A stretch of 64,000 bases of DNA, taken from positions 65,065,665 to 65,129,664 of the forward strand of contig NC_065570.1 of NCBI RefSeq assembly GCF_937616625.2. The letters run 5' to 3'. Shown one piece after another: positions 23,027-36,190 of the stretch (the first letter of the stretch is position 1; every line of letters starts with the position of its first letter). The position numbers were made by a program, and so were the translations under genes. A model generated the notes under the pieces. It did not search any database, was not told the DNA's origin, and saw only the letters and a program-made list of their open reading frames with translations. The stretch is from Mercurialis annua (Eukaryota > Streptophyta > Magnoliopsida > Malpighiales > Euphorbiaceae).

Positions 23027-23429
23027 TTTCTTTTTATCAAAATAATAAAAAAATTGAAAAAATTGTGACATTTGATCCGTAAACTTTATAATCTATGAAA
23101 AATATATCAGATTTTCATTTTAAATCTATTTTCAGTTTTTTAATAGTTAATGATTTAATGGCTTTTTTATAAATAATTATTTTATACGATTAATCTTTTA
23201 TTTTAATTTACAAAGGGTTATGTGAGTTTAAATAATAATTTTATGTCTGAAAATATATTGAAATTAAGGGTTGAGTATATTTATTACAAATTATAAATTA
23301 ACAGATCAAATTAACAGATAAAAAAAACTATTATTTTATTTTAATAAAATATAAAATCATTTTGCCATTTTGGCAATTCATAGAAGTTTCAGCTACATAT
23401 ATGCCATATATTTAGAAATTCTTTTATCT

Positions 23430-23880
23430 ACATCAGATTTTTACAGTATTAGGTTTAATTATCTAAAAAAGTTTTATTATTTTGACTTTTTAACCTCAAA
23501 CTTTTAAAATTATCAATTTAAACATATTTTTTATTCAGTTAATTGCAAATCAAATCATGAATTTTAACGTAATTTGCAATTACAACATAAACTTTAAAAC
23601 TTGGCAATGTCGGATACCAATTTTCACTTTTTGGTAAATCAAAACACCGTTCATTTTTCGATACAAATTTACTGAGTTGGAAGCCGGTATTGCCACGTAG
23701 GGTGACATGTTGGAAAATAAATGGTGTTTCGATTTGCCAAAAAGTAAAAAATTGATGCCTGTTTTGCTAAAATTTTAAAGTTAGTGTTTTAATTGCAAAT
23801 TACGCTAAATTTTGTGATTTATTTTGCAACGTGTCAAATTACGTGATAAATACTGAAATTTATTGTGTCAGTTTACATGA
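23430..23880. mobile_element. Degenerate inverted-repeat element related to 24050-24339
   Basis: AATTTGCAATTACAACATAAACTTTAAAAC on the left is mirrored by TTTTAAAGTTAGTGTTTTAATTGCAAATTA on the right, around a centre containing GCCACGTAGGGTGACATG. The motif order (GCAATTACAAC.., CAAATCAAAACACC.., central CCACGT) is the same as in the element at 24050. No reliable target-site duplication was found. Confidence 0.55.
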
Positions 23881-24049
23881 CAATTCCGGCTTCCAACTCA
23901 GCAAAAATATCCCAGAAAAATATCAGTATATCGATTTGCCAAAATTACAAAGTTCATTGTGTCAGGCTTGAAAGTTTATGTTATAATTTTAAATTTAGTC
24001 AAAGTTGGTTATTGCAAATAACCCTTTTTATTTTCCAGTTTTTATTATA

Positions 24050-24339
24050 AGGGTTAATTGCAAATTAATACACAAACTTTACCCCAATTTGCAATTACAA
24101 CACGAACTTTAAAATTTGGCAAATCGGTACACCGATTTTCTTTTTTTGGCGAATTGATACACCGAACTGGAAAAACACTAACGTGGACATTGTCATATAC
24201 AGCCACGTGTTGTTGTATGATTGGTCGGTGTACTAATTTGCCAAAAAAATAAAAGTTGGTGTATTAAATTGCCAAGTTTCAAAGTTCGTGTTGTAATTGC
24301 AAATTAGGATAAAGTTCGTGTATTAATTTACAATTAACC
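24050..24339. mobile_element. Foldback MITE, about 290 bp, GGTTAATTGCAAATT ends
   Basis: GGTTAATTGCAAATTAATAC and its near reverse complement (GTATTAATTTACAATTAACC) bound the element. Arms of about 110 bp pair around a centre with CCACGTGTTG. TTTATTATA lies on both sides (24041-24049 and 24340-24348), fitting a 9-bp duplication. Diverged copies or half-copies occur at 23,430, 32,505, 44,950 and 59,812, so this is a multi-copy family in this region. Confidence 0.75.
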
Positions 24340-24349
24340 TTTATTATAA

Positions 24350-25800
24350 CTATTTGTTTAAATTAGAGTTAAAAAAATTCAACTATACCTTTCATATTAC
24401 TTCATATTGTTTCAATTTGCCTGTTTACATTAAGAATTTCAAACATTAAGAAATATTTGAATCTTTTCACTCCAATTTAAACAAATGGCTATAATCAAAA
24501 TCTGAAATTGAAGAATGAATTAAAATTGACTATTTTGAAAGTTTATGCCTTAAATTAAAAATTCGAAAAACCGAGATAGTTTTCAATGATCAAATCTTAG
24601 ATAACTAATACATAAGAATGACCATTTTAATTCAACTATAGACGAAAATAAATAATAAGAAGTAGAAAGAATATGATAATTGAAAAATGAGAGATTTTTG
24701 GTAAAAATAATTGATATACATGTCGGAATATATGTAATTATATCACTGTTCTAGTATTTTTCTTTTAGATTATTCAATATTCAGAATTATAAATTTATAC
24801 TTATACTAAGTAAAAATGTGTTACAAAGAAAAGATATATGTAATAGAAAACATGTGGCAATTTCTGTTGTTTTGCTTAGCTTGGAGGATCAGCAAAGGTA
24901 AAAAAAAATGTTATGTAATTATAATATTAATATGTCATTGCAAAGAGATAAAGCATGCTCAACCTGAAATCAATACATTTCTTCCCCACTACTAATACTT
25001 AAATCATCTATCATAATACCTCTTTTTTCTTTTTAACTGATCAGATATGATTAGGTGAGTAAAATATTAGAAGTAATGAATTAATTCTGCTAGTGACGAG
25101 TCAGGATTTCTATATTAGGAGGACCACCATTAAAATATGCATTCAATTATATTTTAAAGTTGAGGTGGGTTAAATTACAAAAAAATTAGTAAAAATAGTT
25201 TTTCTTTATTTTTTATTTTAACTATATTAAAAATTAGTCCCATCATTATTATTTTTGTTTATATTAAGTTTTTAAATTAATTTTTCTGTTTAAATTGGCG
25301 ATAATAACTCTTTTTCTGATAGAGGACTTAATGTCTATAACTATAATAGTAGACTTAGAGAAATTCTTAGATTAACTCGGTACACCACGTCATCCGTGAA
25401 CTAAGCCAATCATATCATAACACCTCATTAAAATGACGGTATTCTTGTAATAAATTGAGACCGTAAGAGTCGTAAGCTATTTTTGATTATAAAAAATAAA
25501 ACTTAGTCTAAAGAAAAAAAAAGTGACTTGACCATTTAATATGTACGCAAGAATCTTATTGTAGCAATAATTATAACAGAGAACGACTTCAGCTCACATG
25601 TTATGGCAATTGCACTTCCTAAATCACAAGAGTTTCCCTTATGTGATAAAGGGTTTTTTTGCTCCCTTTTCTCTTCCCTAAAAGCCTAAAAAAATGAGAG
25701 AATGAATGAATGGTAAGTGCACGCCAAAGCCATGAATGAATAGTTGGGCCAAACCCGAGTCTGATCTAGGCCAAAGTCAGAATTCAAGTATGTTATATCT
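24350..25800. other. Intergenic, AT-rich
   Basis: No recognisable gene or RNA. The stretch near 25,370-25,450 (CACCACGTCATCCGTGAAC) weakly recalls the dispersed family seen at 11,116 and 22,290. A moderately G/C-rich patch at 25,600-25,800 leads into the next inverted-repeat element. Confidence 0.4.
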
Positions 25801-25808
25801 AGAACAAG

Positions 25809-26721
25809 GGATCACTTTACCCCCCTCAACTTGGCACAAAGTATTAAAAACGTCCAAACTGAAAAAAATGGATCACTTTTACTCTGTTCTTGGCAAAATT
25901 GGTACAAAATCTCTCTCCCCACTCTCATCCAAGAGAGTGAGACACACTCTCTGGTTTTAATGGTGGTTTTTTTTTCCTAAATGGTTTTTGATGACAAAAA
26001 ATTTAAAATGATCCTAATTTTTTTAACATTGTGTAAATTAATCTACAATAATTAAAAACAAACAATTTAATTTTAAAACTTTACATCTGAAATTTATATT
26101 AACTAAAAATATAAAGGACCTTTTTATATATTTTACAAACTATATTCAATTTTTTTTATTCTGATGAGCAGCTGCTGGATTTCTTCACCGACAGCTGCTC
26201 ATCGTTGTCCCTTACAAAGACGACGAGCTCGCTCTGTGAGAGACAAAGCTCGTCGTCTCTGACAGAGACGAAGCTCTTCGTCTCCGTTGAAGACGAACTC
26301 AGATGGGTTCGTCTCCCTCGAACCCAGATCTGGGTTCGTCTTTGCTGATAGATGAATCGGTGGCGGTGGTTGATGGAGTTTTGGGCGGTGGTTAATGGGT
26401 TTTGGATGGTGGTTGGTGGAGGTGGAGGAAGAGGGACAATGGCGGTGGTGGTGTTAAAAAAATTCTGATGAATTTATCGTTTTTTAAAATTTAGATTAAA
26501 TATTTAACAAAATTAAATTAATCAGATTTAAATGTTTAATTAGATTAAGTAAATTAGAGTTAATTATTTAAAATTTAAAATCTCACTCTCCAATTAAGGT
26601 GCCACGTCAGCTTAGGGGTGATTTTGAACCGGTTTTGCCAAGTTCAGGAAAAAAGTGATTCGGTTTTTTCAATTTGAACCTTTTTGATACTTTGTGCCAA
26701 ATTGAGGGGATAAAGTGATCC
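25809..26721. mobile_element. 0.9-kb inverted-repeat element with GACGA-palindrome core
   Basis: The left arm starts GGATCACTTTACCCCCTCAA and the right arm ends TTGAGGGGATAAAGTGATCC. Both arms include GGCACAAAGTATTAAAAA-type and TTGGCAAAA-type matches. The core, 26,165-26,345, is a run of nested palindromes such as GACGACGAGCTCG, GAGACGAAGCTC and GACGAACCC/GGGTTCGTC. It is followed by Gly/Thr-rich coding-like repeats (GGTGGCGGTGGTTG, 26,350-26,455). No certain target-site duplication was seen. The architecture matches the elements at 34,199, 39,392 and 41,109. Confidence 0.7.
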
Positions 26722-26859
26722 ATCGTTCGCTATATATACATGCTCGATTTCGGATTTGAATTCGAATAAGTTTAAATTTTCAATTCGAATGAGTTTAAAT
26801 TTTTAGTTTGAATTCGAACTTGAACAATATCCAAGCAACGTGATATCTAGTTTGATTTC

Positions 26860-27663
26860 CTTTAGCGTTTTTTTTTTTTGCAATTTAAGCACATACTACC
26901 ATTTGTGTCAAATATTAACACAACCTTTCAAAAGGTTTTTAAATTTTAGCCTACGTCCTGTTTCCGACCAATAGAATCACAGCTAACTCTAATTTCACAG
27001 TCATAAATTCACAACCTTAGAATCATAACCATAAATTCACAAACTCTAACATCAGATTCAGAAATTCACAATCTTAACATCAATACCGTAAAATTAAAAG
27101 CATAAAATCTTTCAATCAAAACATCCAACAAAATTTTAAAAAAAAGATGCCAGAATCAGAAGTATGATCCACATCAAAACCCTAAATTCAAAAACAAAAA
27201 TCAAAATAGTAAAATAACTAAATTAATTTACTCGATTAATTTTATAACAGAAGTGATGTACCTCTGAAGGATATACTTGTTCAAAATGGCTAGCAAATTT
27301 TTATGACATAAATTCAAAACCCGACGTATGTTATTTTATGATAAATGTGCATTTATTATTTTTAAATGTGCACATTAGATTCCAATAGCTGGATTGGAGT
27401 TTTAGGCTAAAATTTAAAATATTTGAAAGATTGTGCTAATATTTAAGATAAAATGGTAATTCGTGCTATATGGTAAGAATAATCCAAAATGACCTCACAT
27501 AAAGAAGGCCACGCTGGCGCTGACGAGGCAATCTGGCGAGCCATATTGGCTTCCAATGGACGGAAACGAGACGTAGAGTAATAAATAAAAACATATGAAA
27601 GGTTGTACTAATATTTGAGACAAATGGTAATATGTGTTTAAATTGAGAAAACGCTAAAGATTT
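26860..27663. mobile_element. 0.8-kb foldback element, CTTTAGCGTTTT ends
   Basis: CTTTAGCGTTTTTTTTTTTT and AACGCTAAAGATTTT are inverted at the two ends. The arms continue with AATTTAAGCACATACTACCA / TGGTAATATGTGTTTAAATT and ACAACCTTTCA / TGAAAGGTTGT for about 90 bp, through TAGCCTACGTCCTGTTTCC. The interior is non-coding. A second partial copy of the arm motif sits at 27,420-27,480. Confidence 0.7.
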
Positions 27664-28766
27664 TGCTATATGGTAGGAATAACCCAAATTAAAATAATAT
27701 TATTACAAAAAAAACATATTTGATATATTTTAAGAGGAAAGTACATCATTCATTGTAGAATCTATTTACAAAAATAATATAAAATTTTAAAGATTACACT
27801 TTATACTCGACCACTTAAATATATTTTTTTACTTTTTTAAAATTTTATTTATAAAAAATAAGGCACTTAAGAAAAATACCATAAACACCATAAAAACATA
27901 AAAAGATATACCGCTAGAATCTGGTGAGGTCGCCGGAATTTCACCAAAAAAAATTCCGATCGCTGGCGGTCAACATGTGGTAATGCTCAATGTTGACATT
28001 TGTCGACTGTATTATATCAGTGTTTTATAATTGCCTTTTAGGTGTGTCTTAATTGTTTTCTTGGATTTTTTAGTATTTTTTTGGGGATATCTATAGTATT
28101 TTTTTTACTATACATTTGATTTTATTGTCTGTTATATATGAATGTTATTAGATGATTTTAAAGTTTTTCTTTTGTTTTTCCGGTGTTTTTGATATATTTT
28201 TGTCATAATAATACCAAAAAATAAACTCAAAAGTAAATCTCTTTAATTTTAGTCTACTTTTGGTTTATTTCCAGTATTTTAAATTAAGCATTTTTATAAA
28301 TTTTTTTTTTCAGTGCTCAAAAAATTACTTTTTTGAGCCAGTATTTTTGTAAATATTATTTTTGGATAATTTTGAAAAAATCTCAATTTTTTCACAAAAA
28401 AATTATAATTTAACCAATTAATATGATACATATTTATATTTTTAAAGTATGAAAATCAAATATAATAAAAAAATAATTTATTATTATATTTTCACAAGAG
28501 ACTATTTAAGCTCATTTTAGGCCCGCAAGCCTCACGGGCCTTAGTATGATGGTCAAATGTATTTATTGGACCCTTTCGTTTGGTTCGCTTTTAAATTTGG
28601 ACTCTAATGAATTTTTTTTATAGGGGTACTTAACATTATAAAAAAAGTTTTACATTGAATCCTTAGAACCTAAAATGCCACGTTGTTCGGTACTGGCTAT
28701 CCACCTCGTCGCCAGTGTCAAATTCAGTTGACATTTGATTGATCTTGTTAATTTGTATCGAGATAT
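27664..28766. other. AT-rich intergenic sequence with weak internal repeats
   Basis: Contains a loose inverted relative of the TAGTGTATTT foldback (27,870-28,230) and a short G/C-richer patch near 28,675-28,735. No gene recognised. Confidence 0.35.
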
Positions 28767-29905
28767 ATAGTTTTTGATTGATTTTAAAATTGGAAAAAGA
28801 AGACGATATTATACGTGAAATAAATTAAAATTATATTGAGACAAACATCAATTTTTGGTTGATATTTAATTGATATTAAAAATGATGAAAAATGCGACAT
28901 TATATATAAAAAAATTAAGAATTTAATATATGGTACATATAAGTGCAGAAAATTATGAGCAAAAAGTAAATAAAAAAATAATTAAATAAATAATATTGCT
29001 GGAAAATGAACTTCATCTCTTCAGGTTTTTGTTTTCCTCTTCTATATGCTTTTCTGAATTTCAGCTCACTCCTCATTGCTTTTGAAAAATTATTCGCAAT
29101 GTTGTCACCTAAAAACAAGGCACCACTTTGGTCATTTTAAAATTGTGTTTATATTTTTGTAGACTTGGAATTTTGTTTTAGAAAATTATAAATTAGTTTG
29201 AGTATAACTATTTGTAAATTAAAAAATAAATAAAAATACAAGAATTTTTAGTTAAATTAAGCAAAAACCACATTTTTAAAGATCGCCCGAGAAAGATAGA
29301 TAAATGTTTTGAGATAGAAAATTTTGAACTGGAAAAATTGAGATAGTCAAAAAATGATGGTTGCAAACGGAAAAAAAATCAATACCTATATATGCAATTA
29401 TTTTTAATGGATTTTTACAGATTTTTTTTTTATATAATTTCATTACTCTTTAAAAAAAATTATATTTTATGCTAGCTGTCAATCTTTTTTAAGTTAAATT
29501 TTTAATTTTTTTTCTATACTAGCTTCTATTTTTTATTTGCTCATTATATTTTTACACTTATTATTTAATATATATTTGATTTTAAATTTTTTAATTACAT
29601 TTTATGTACGGTCGTGTTCTTCCTCAGTTTTAAGATCAACCAAATATAAAGAAGAAATGTAGTACTGAATAATTTTAATTTTTTTATAACAATTTTTTAT
29701 TTACTTTTTGCTCATAATTTTCTGCACTTATATGTACCATATATTAAATTCTTAATTTTTTTATATATAATGTCGCATTTTTCATCATTTTTAATATCAA
29801 TAAAGATCAACCAAAAATTGATGTTTGTCTCAATATAATTTTAATTTATTTCACGTATAATATCGTCTTCTTTTTCCAATTTTAAAATCAATCAAAAACT
29901 AGTGC
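28767..29905. repeat. About 210-bp near-perfect inverted repeat, 1.14 kb span
   Basis: 28,767-28,978 and 29,690-29,900 are near-identical reverse complements (for example TTTTAAAATTGGAAAAAGAA against TTCTTTTTCCAATTTTAAAA, and ATATGGTACATATAAGTGCA against TGCACTTATATGTACCATAT). The spacer holds a weaker third copy around 29,506-29,720. The high identity suggests a young foldback transposon or recent inverted duplication, and a transcript across it would form a long double strand. Confidence 0.75.
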
Positions 29906-29996
29906 GAATCGACCTTCTTGTAGTTATGGTAAGATTCAGTATCCATAATTGAAATTGTTTTATAAAATTAAATAATATATATTAAAAATATGATAT

Positions 29997-29998
<2 letters not shown>

Positions 29999-30040
<42 letters not shown>
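29999..30040. repeat. (TA)n microsatellite
   Basis: An uninterrupted run of about 20 TA dinucleotides. Other shorter TA runs occur at about 42,049-42,070 and 53,525-53,540. Confidence 0.95.
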
Positions 30041-30043
<3 letters not shown>

Positions 30044-30359
30044 TATCAATTTACATAAAAAAAATTACTTATATATTTCAATGAAAATTATATGAATTTG
30101 TCAAATATTTAATAATTTTTTAAAAGTTGATATGAACAATTTACATATTTATTATTTTCTATCATTGACCAAATTATATAGTTTTAACAATATTAAATCG
30201 AAAAATTATATACATGTTGTGTCTTTTTATTTTATTGATGATTATTTATCCGTGATAGTTGAAAATATATAAAAAATGAATGAATGAGTAGCTAATTAAT
30301 TTTAAAAGTCAAAATAATATATTATAATATCGTAGAGATCATATTTTAAATAAAACAAT

Positions 30360-30572
30360 ATCCGTAGTTCTAGTAATATCCGTATCGAACTGTACCGAAC
30401 CATTAGAACTGAATCCCCGTACCGAACCGTACCGAAAAATAACATTTTCAAGCCAAACTGAACTGATTATTGGTACGGTTTCGGAGATCTAACTTTTTAT
30501 TCCGATTTTTAGTTTAGTTCTGGAGATTTGTCAATTCTCGGATTTTCCCGAACCGTGCACACCCCTAGTCTA
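30360..30572. mobile_element. Fragment of GAACCGAACC-type TIR element
   Basis: Contains GTACCGAACCGTACCGAA, ACCGAACCATTAGAACTG and ends in CCCGAACCGTGCACACCCCTAGT. The CGTGCACACCCC end matches the GGGTGTGCA termini of the intronic element at 6428-6673, so it is probably the same family. The left end was not clearly identified. Confidence 0.5.
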
Positions 30573-30587
30573 TATGTTATACCAAGA

Positions 30588-30925
30588 TATCAAATAATAT
30601 TATTTATTTTTTTAGAAATGTCAAGAAAAAATCACGAACTTTATATATTTTTTCATTTTTATAACGCTGTTAAAATTTTGTCATTTTCATACACGAACTA
30701 TCATTTTTTTAAATTCATATACAACGTTGAAGTGGCACTCATTTATTGGAGTAAATGAATTCCACTCTAATAAATTACGCCAATGGAGCCGTGATATCTC
30801 AGCACCGTGTATGAATTTGAAAAAAAAAGTGGTAGTTCATGCATGAAAGTGACAAAATTTAAATTGTGTAATTAAGATAAAAAAAACATGTAAAATTTGT
30901 GATATTTTTTAATATTATCTTTTTT
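30588..30925. mobile_element. Foldback element, about 340 bp
   Basis: TAATATTATTTATTTTTTTA on the left mirrors TTTTTTAATATTA on the right. The inner arms pair through ATCACGAACTTTATAT / TAAAATTTGTGAT, CACGAACTATCA / TGGTAGTTCATG and CATACAACGTTG-like centres. The plus-strand open frame across the left arm is a by-product. Non-autonomous; superfamily not decided. Confidence 0.55.
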
Positions 30926-32500
30926 TCTTAATGTTCAACTAACAAATTATTTATTTGTAAATAGACGACTTTTTTTTCTTTGGGTTGAATAGACAACTCT
31001 TTCAACTTTTTAAATAACTTTTATATTTATATTATAAATTTACTCTCTTATTAAATTAATCAATAGTTCAATTTATAAAGCTAAAGTTTTCATTGATAGA
31101 CTAAATTAATAAAATTATATTAATTCTAATATTTATAATTTATAATTCAAAAATATTGTTTTTCAATTATCCACTTTCTATTCATTACAAGGTTTAATAC
31201 AATTAATATTATAATTTTTAAATGTTGTTATTATATATTTATTTAAAATAGTTTTTAATTTATTTTTTTGATATAATTTTTTAAAACATAATTTTAATAG
31301 ATAGTAATAAATACTCATTAGTAGATTTTGAATAAAAATAATATAAAATTTAAGGTTTTAATTTATTAAAAGTTAATAAATTTTTAGAAAAATAAAGATA
31401 AAAAGAACAGATAATTTTATAAATTAAAGAGAATATTTTCTTAGTATTAACATTTATTTTGGATGGAGAATTAAAAGAAAAGAAAGGAGGGAGTAGCTAA
31501 TAAAAGTCTTAAATTAGGCAATCCACTCTGTTCCAGACCCATTTCTAGCAGGACCTGGACACCATAAAACCCTACACTTTCATTGTCCATTATCCACTTG
31601 TTATCCCTACTTTAATATGTATGTGACTTGTGTGGGGGGGCAAAATAGAATATATTTTTTTTAAACAAAGAGTTAACGCGTTTTTTAAACTTGTAATACG
31701 AGATCATTTAATATAATTTGTATTTTTTTAAGCAATTAACCTCAAAACTCTTTATTTTTGGGTCAGATTATTTTATAATTATATTTTTTAAACGCGTAAA
31801 ATAAAAATCAGAGATGAGGGATGCAAAAAAAATTAGAGAATTCTTTAATCGTTGCGATAAAATTATTCTAAACTTATTTTTTGGAATAAAAATATAAATT
31901 ATGGGATAACCTGACCAAAAAATGAAGATTTTTGGGGTCAGTTACTACAAAAAATACAAATTGAATTAAAGAATTTTCTGTCACAAGTTCAGAAAGCGCG
32001 TTGATCCTTTATTCATATTTTTTTGCAGTATTTTAAAAACCGGATCGGATGGAATGTGCAACCGGGTTTCTGTCATCCAATGGCGAATCCATTTTGATAT
32101 CTTTTAAAAACTTAAAAAGCATTTCAACTGGCTTGAACTTGAAAAAAAAATCATATAAAGTAATGAACCATAAAACCCACATATTTTTATAAATTTTATT
32201 ACTTCTTCTGTCCAAAAAAATTTATATTTGTTTCTATTTTAAACATATTTAATTATAAACTTGTTTCTATTTCAAAAAAAATTAAATAATTAAAAAAATT
32301 GATTAACCAATACAAAAGGCATCTACAATTCCTTTTATAGCTCAAAGAATAACAATTTATTGGTTGCACAGAAAACACATGTCAATACTATTATGCCAAG
32401 TCATCAATCCTCCCGCTGCCAATAGCACAAAAAGATTGATGATATTACTTGCTGCTAAAGTAATACATGCTGATATGAATTTGTAGAAGCTGTAATATTG
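30926..32500. other. Intergenic, AT-rich, no gene seen
   Basis: Most is AT-rich filler. The stretch 31,490-31,640 is less AT-rich and non-repetitive, but I find no convincing open frame or RNA there. A partial inverted pair flanks 31,670-31,960 (TTTTTTGGTCAG..., CTGACCAAAAAA), indicating another decayed foldback element. Confidence 0.35.
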
Positions 32501-32504
32501 GAAA

Positions 32505-32805
32505 ATGTATTATCAACTTTAACATGTTTGCAATTACAAAATAAAATTTAAAATTTGACAAAATCAATCACATGTTTTTATTATTGGTAAATTGGAACAC
32601 TTGTGTTTATTTTCCGTTGAAAAAATATTGATGTGGCTACTGAAACCATATATATTATGATGTCCATGTAAGCGGTTTTTATCAAAAAATAGCTTGATAT
32701 TTTAATTTTTTAAAACATGAAAGTCGGTGACCGATTTGGCCATGTTTCAAAGTCCATACTGTAATTTAAAATTGCACTAAAATTTGTGATTTAATTTATA
32801 TTTAT
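32505..32805. mobile_element. Diverged copy of the GCAATTACAA foldback family
   Basis: TTTGCAATTACAAAATAAAATTTAAAATTTGAC on the left is mirrored by CCATGTTTCAAAGTCCATACTGTAATTTAAAATTGC on the right, with TGTTTTTATTATTGGTAAATTGGAACAC between. The layout follows the 24,050-24,339 element but is heavily mutated. Confidence 0.5.
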
Positions 32806-33483
32806 CCAATTCATATTTCTACATATGAGTTAATTTTTGAAATCATTTTAGGCTGACATAAATAATTTTAGGTTAACATATAATTGATTTTTTTAATTGA
32901 TTTAATTCAGTTATTAGATAAAAATATAAAATTTTATAAAAGAAGAAATTTTTATAAAAAAAATTATAGTTTATTAATGTAAACTTTCCAAATACCGAGT
33001 CATATCGTATAGTTTTATCTTTGTATTATTGAAATTTTTTATGTCTCGACGAGGTCCTTTGAGGATGGACTCTTCTCACAAAATTTCACTACGTTTTTAA
33101 ATTAGAATTTTAATAGTATTATTAGAATTTATTTAAAATTTAAAGGTTTCAAATTATTATTTTTATAAACAGAATTGTAGCAATGTTGCTTTCAACAATC
33201 TAATTACCTAATACTTAAGATTATCAGAAAAATAAATGACATCAATGTTGCTTTCATTTGATATTGATAATGAAGTAAATAATACTATATTTGCATGTCA
33301 ATGGGAATAAAACTTATCTCTATCACAGTTTCTCTTATTATAAAATCATAATGTATACAAGGGCTACTCTTTTCCAATGAAAAGATTACTGAAAATTATT
33401 GTCATTTTCTTATAGCCACCCTATATATAATAAGAATTAAAACAATTGTAATAATTGTTGATGATCTAATCACATCATTTTTC

Positions 33484-33577
33484 ATTTAAAAAAAAAAGTT
33501 CTAATGGACATAGAAAATTAATTATGATATTTTACAAATCCAAAAAAAAAAGTTCTAATGGACATAGAAAATTAATT
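33484..33577 (+). repeat. Direct duplication of a 35-bp unit
   Basis: AAAAAAAAGTTCTAATGGAC and the following CATAGAAAATTAATTA occur twice (about 33,487-33,521 and 33,544-33,578) about 57 bases apart, each after a short A run. It is a small tandem duplication with no coding content. Confidence 0.75.
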
Positions 33578-33579
33578 AC

Positions 33580-34198
33580 TTTAATGTCATTGTTAACTTT
33601 TTTATAGATAAAATAATTTTATAACTATTATCAAATCGAATTGATAGAAAAACCCTTAACAAATAATATATGCCTGTATGATATATTAATTTATGAGTCT
33701 TGGTAATTATATTCAAATAATAGATAAAAAAATAAATAATCTAGTTTATTAACTAAAACATGTCGTGGTCCCTTAACTTAATATTATAATAGATTAGTCC
33801 TTCATTTGTATAAAATCATAAAATTTAAAAGTTTTCTATGTTAAAATTCAATTGTAGGTTACTATTAAAATATTGTTGTTATCATAGAAAATATTATAAA
33901 ATATTTATCAAAACATATGTTAATGTGTCTTAAAAATTAGATTAGAAGATTGAATTATATCTTATTTTATTAATTAGACTCTTTATTTTAATTTGTTTTC
34001 TCCTTGATATAATTATTATGAATTATAAAATTGCGGATCAAGCTGTTGAAATTAATGTTTAAACATATTTATATCAATTTAGTTATAATTATAGACAAAT
34101 AAATTGATTTTATCTTTTAAAAAAATTGTTAAAAGTTTTTAACTAATATTTTTATCAGCTTTTGGCTAAATTAAAAATATTTAATTTTTTTTAGCAGA
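33580..34198. other. AT-rich intergenic sequence
   Basis: No gene, RNA or clear repeat boundary recognised. Confidence 0.35.
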
Positions 34199-35083
34199 GG
34201 ATCAATTCAACCCTTGAACATGGCAAAACTGGATCAAATCACCTTAGAACTTGACAAAACCGGATCGGTTTAACCTTTTTGAACAAAAGAGAGAGCGAAA
34301 GAACCTAATTTTAAAAATTAATTCTAATTAATTTTAATTAAAATACTAATTAATCCTATTTAATTTAAAATTTAATTAATATAAACTGAAGGCTTTTTCT
34401 ACCCTTTTTTCTAATTAAGTATAGTTATTCTCATAATTAACATAATTACTCCTAATTAATAATTAACTCTAATTAATTAATTCTAACTCTTCTTCTTTAT
34501 CCATTCTTCAATTATCCACCGCCACCGCCACACCCACAGCCAGCAACGACAACTATCAACCGCCTACAACCATCAACCATCTTCGCCAACCTACCATTTC
34601 CGGCCACCCAACCGCTGCCGACCGACCTAGACCCAGTTGGTTTGTTCTTCATCGTGCTCTGATTTGTTTGAAGAATAGATCCGGTAGGATCTGATCTTTA
34701 TCGATTCCAGCAGTGGGGTTGCCGAGTTTTTTTTAGTTGTTAGATTTTTTTTCTTCCGGTATGGGTTTTCAGTAGATTAATGTGTTAGGGTTTAAACTTT
34801 AAATGATATAAAGTAGTTAAAATCAAAAATGGTTTTTAAACTTTTGAAATTATAAAAAATACATTTTAAAAATATATAATTAAATGTCAGTTTTGTCAAT
34901 GAAATAAACATTAAGAACTATTTTAAATTTGTAACCATCTAAAACCGGAAAGTGTTTATTTTCGGGGGTGAAAGTGGAGAATAGGGTATTTAATCCATTT
35001 TTGTCAAATTCTGCGATGATTTGATCCTCTTTTACAAAATTTGGATTTATTTGATACTTCGCGTTAAAGTTCGGAGAGTTTTT
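34199..35083. mobile_element. 0.9-kb inverted-repeat element with CCACCGCCACC core
   Basis: The left arm carries GGATCAATTCAACCCTTGAA, GGATCAAATCACC and TTGACAAAACCGGAT. The right arm carries their diverged complements (TGATTTGATCCTC, AAATTTGGATTTATTTGA, TTTTTATCCTTTA). The core (34,505-34,650) has CCGCCACCGCCACACCCACA and AACCATCAACCATCTTCGCC. This resembles the Gly/Thr-rich side of the 25,809 element and suggests a related family with different termini. Confidence 0.6.
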
Positions 35084-36114
35084 ATCCTTTATTCAATTTT
35101 CTTTTGTACTGATTAGTTAAAAAAATAGATTGAATTCTCTTGCCCCACAAAACAGTCCCATCAACAGCAAAGCATGATGTACAAATCCAAATGGCATATT
35201 CACTCTCCCTATATTTTAATCCAAAATTGGCATAATCAAACAGCTATTAACTTACCTAATTATTTGTTTTGAATGCCTTAAAAACAAAGGAGAAGATAAG
35301 ATAAATTATAAATCCATGTAATAATTTATAGTTTTATACTACCAAGATAGGAGAAACACCCACCCTAAGTAGCACGGAAACGGAAACGGGAAACGGATAC
35401 GACATGAAACGGACACGGGGAAACGGCAGTTTTAAAAAATAGAGGACACGAAACGTGGGGGAAACGTGTAAATATTAAAAATATAGGGATATATTTATAA
35501 TTATTAATATTATATATATAAAAAAATATTAATATACAAAATAATTTATATGAAAAATTCATATAAAAAAAAGCTTATGAAGTTTCATATAAATTAAATT
35601 ATTAATATTCATCACTTCCCAAAAGAAAATAAATCAAATATAAGCCCTAGTTATACATATAAAATAGAGAAAATGTCATGGAATCCCTCAAAAATTGAAA
35701 AGTTTATGTTAGTGACCCATGATTTCATTTTTTGCAAAAATCTCTCAAATTTTAAAAAAGCTTTCCATGCCTACCTTTTTATAATTACTCTTCCTATTTT
35801 ATCCCTATAGTGTATTTTACCTATTGTGTTTTTGTTACACTCAATAATTTCCCCATTTTTTATAAATCAAACCATTGGTCGGAATATTATTGACCGGACC
35901 ATTTCCGGTCAACGGGAGTCACGGCCGGTCAACGGAAGTCAACGGCCGGTCAACGGAAGTCAACGGCCGGTCAACGGAGGTCAATGCCGGTCAACGGCCG
36001 GTTGACATCAGGTCGGACCATTGCTGGTCGGACCAACAATGGTTTGTGGTCTAACCATTTTTAATGGTTGAACCAATGTTGGTTAGATAATTAAAAATTA
36101 AATAAAACACCATT

Positions 36115-36190
36115 TTGTGGATAAGGGGATTTGAACCCTTGCCCTCTTGAATGAAAGACTTTGTGCTTTGCCATCAAGATAAGACCTTAT
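36115..36190 (-). repeat. tRNA-like motif in the left arm of the 3-kb element
   Basis: On the minus strand the sequence gives a box A-like TCTTGATGGCAAAGC and, about 30 bases on, the box B-like GGTTCAAATCCCC. Spacing fits an internal RNA polymerase III promoter, but I cannot fold a complete cloverleaf. It is the inverted counterpart of 38,186-38,253, so it belongs to the transposon arm rather than to a host tRNA gene. Confidence 0.45.
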
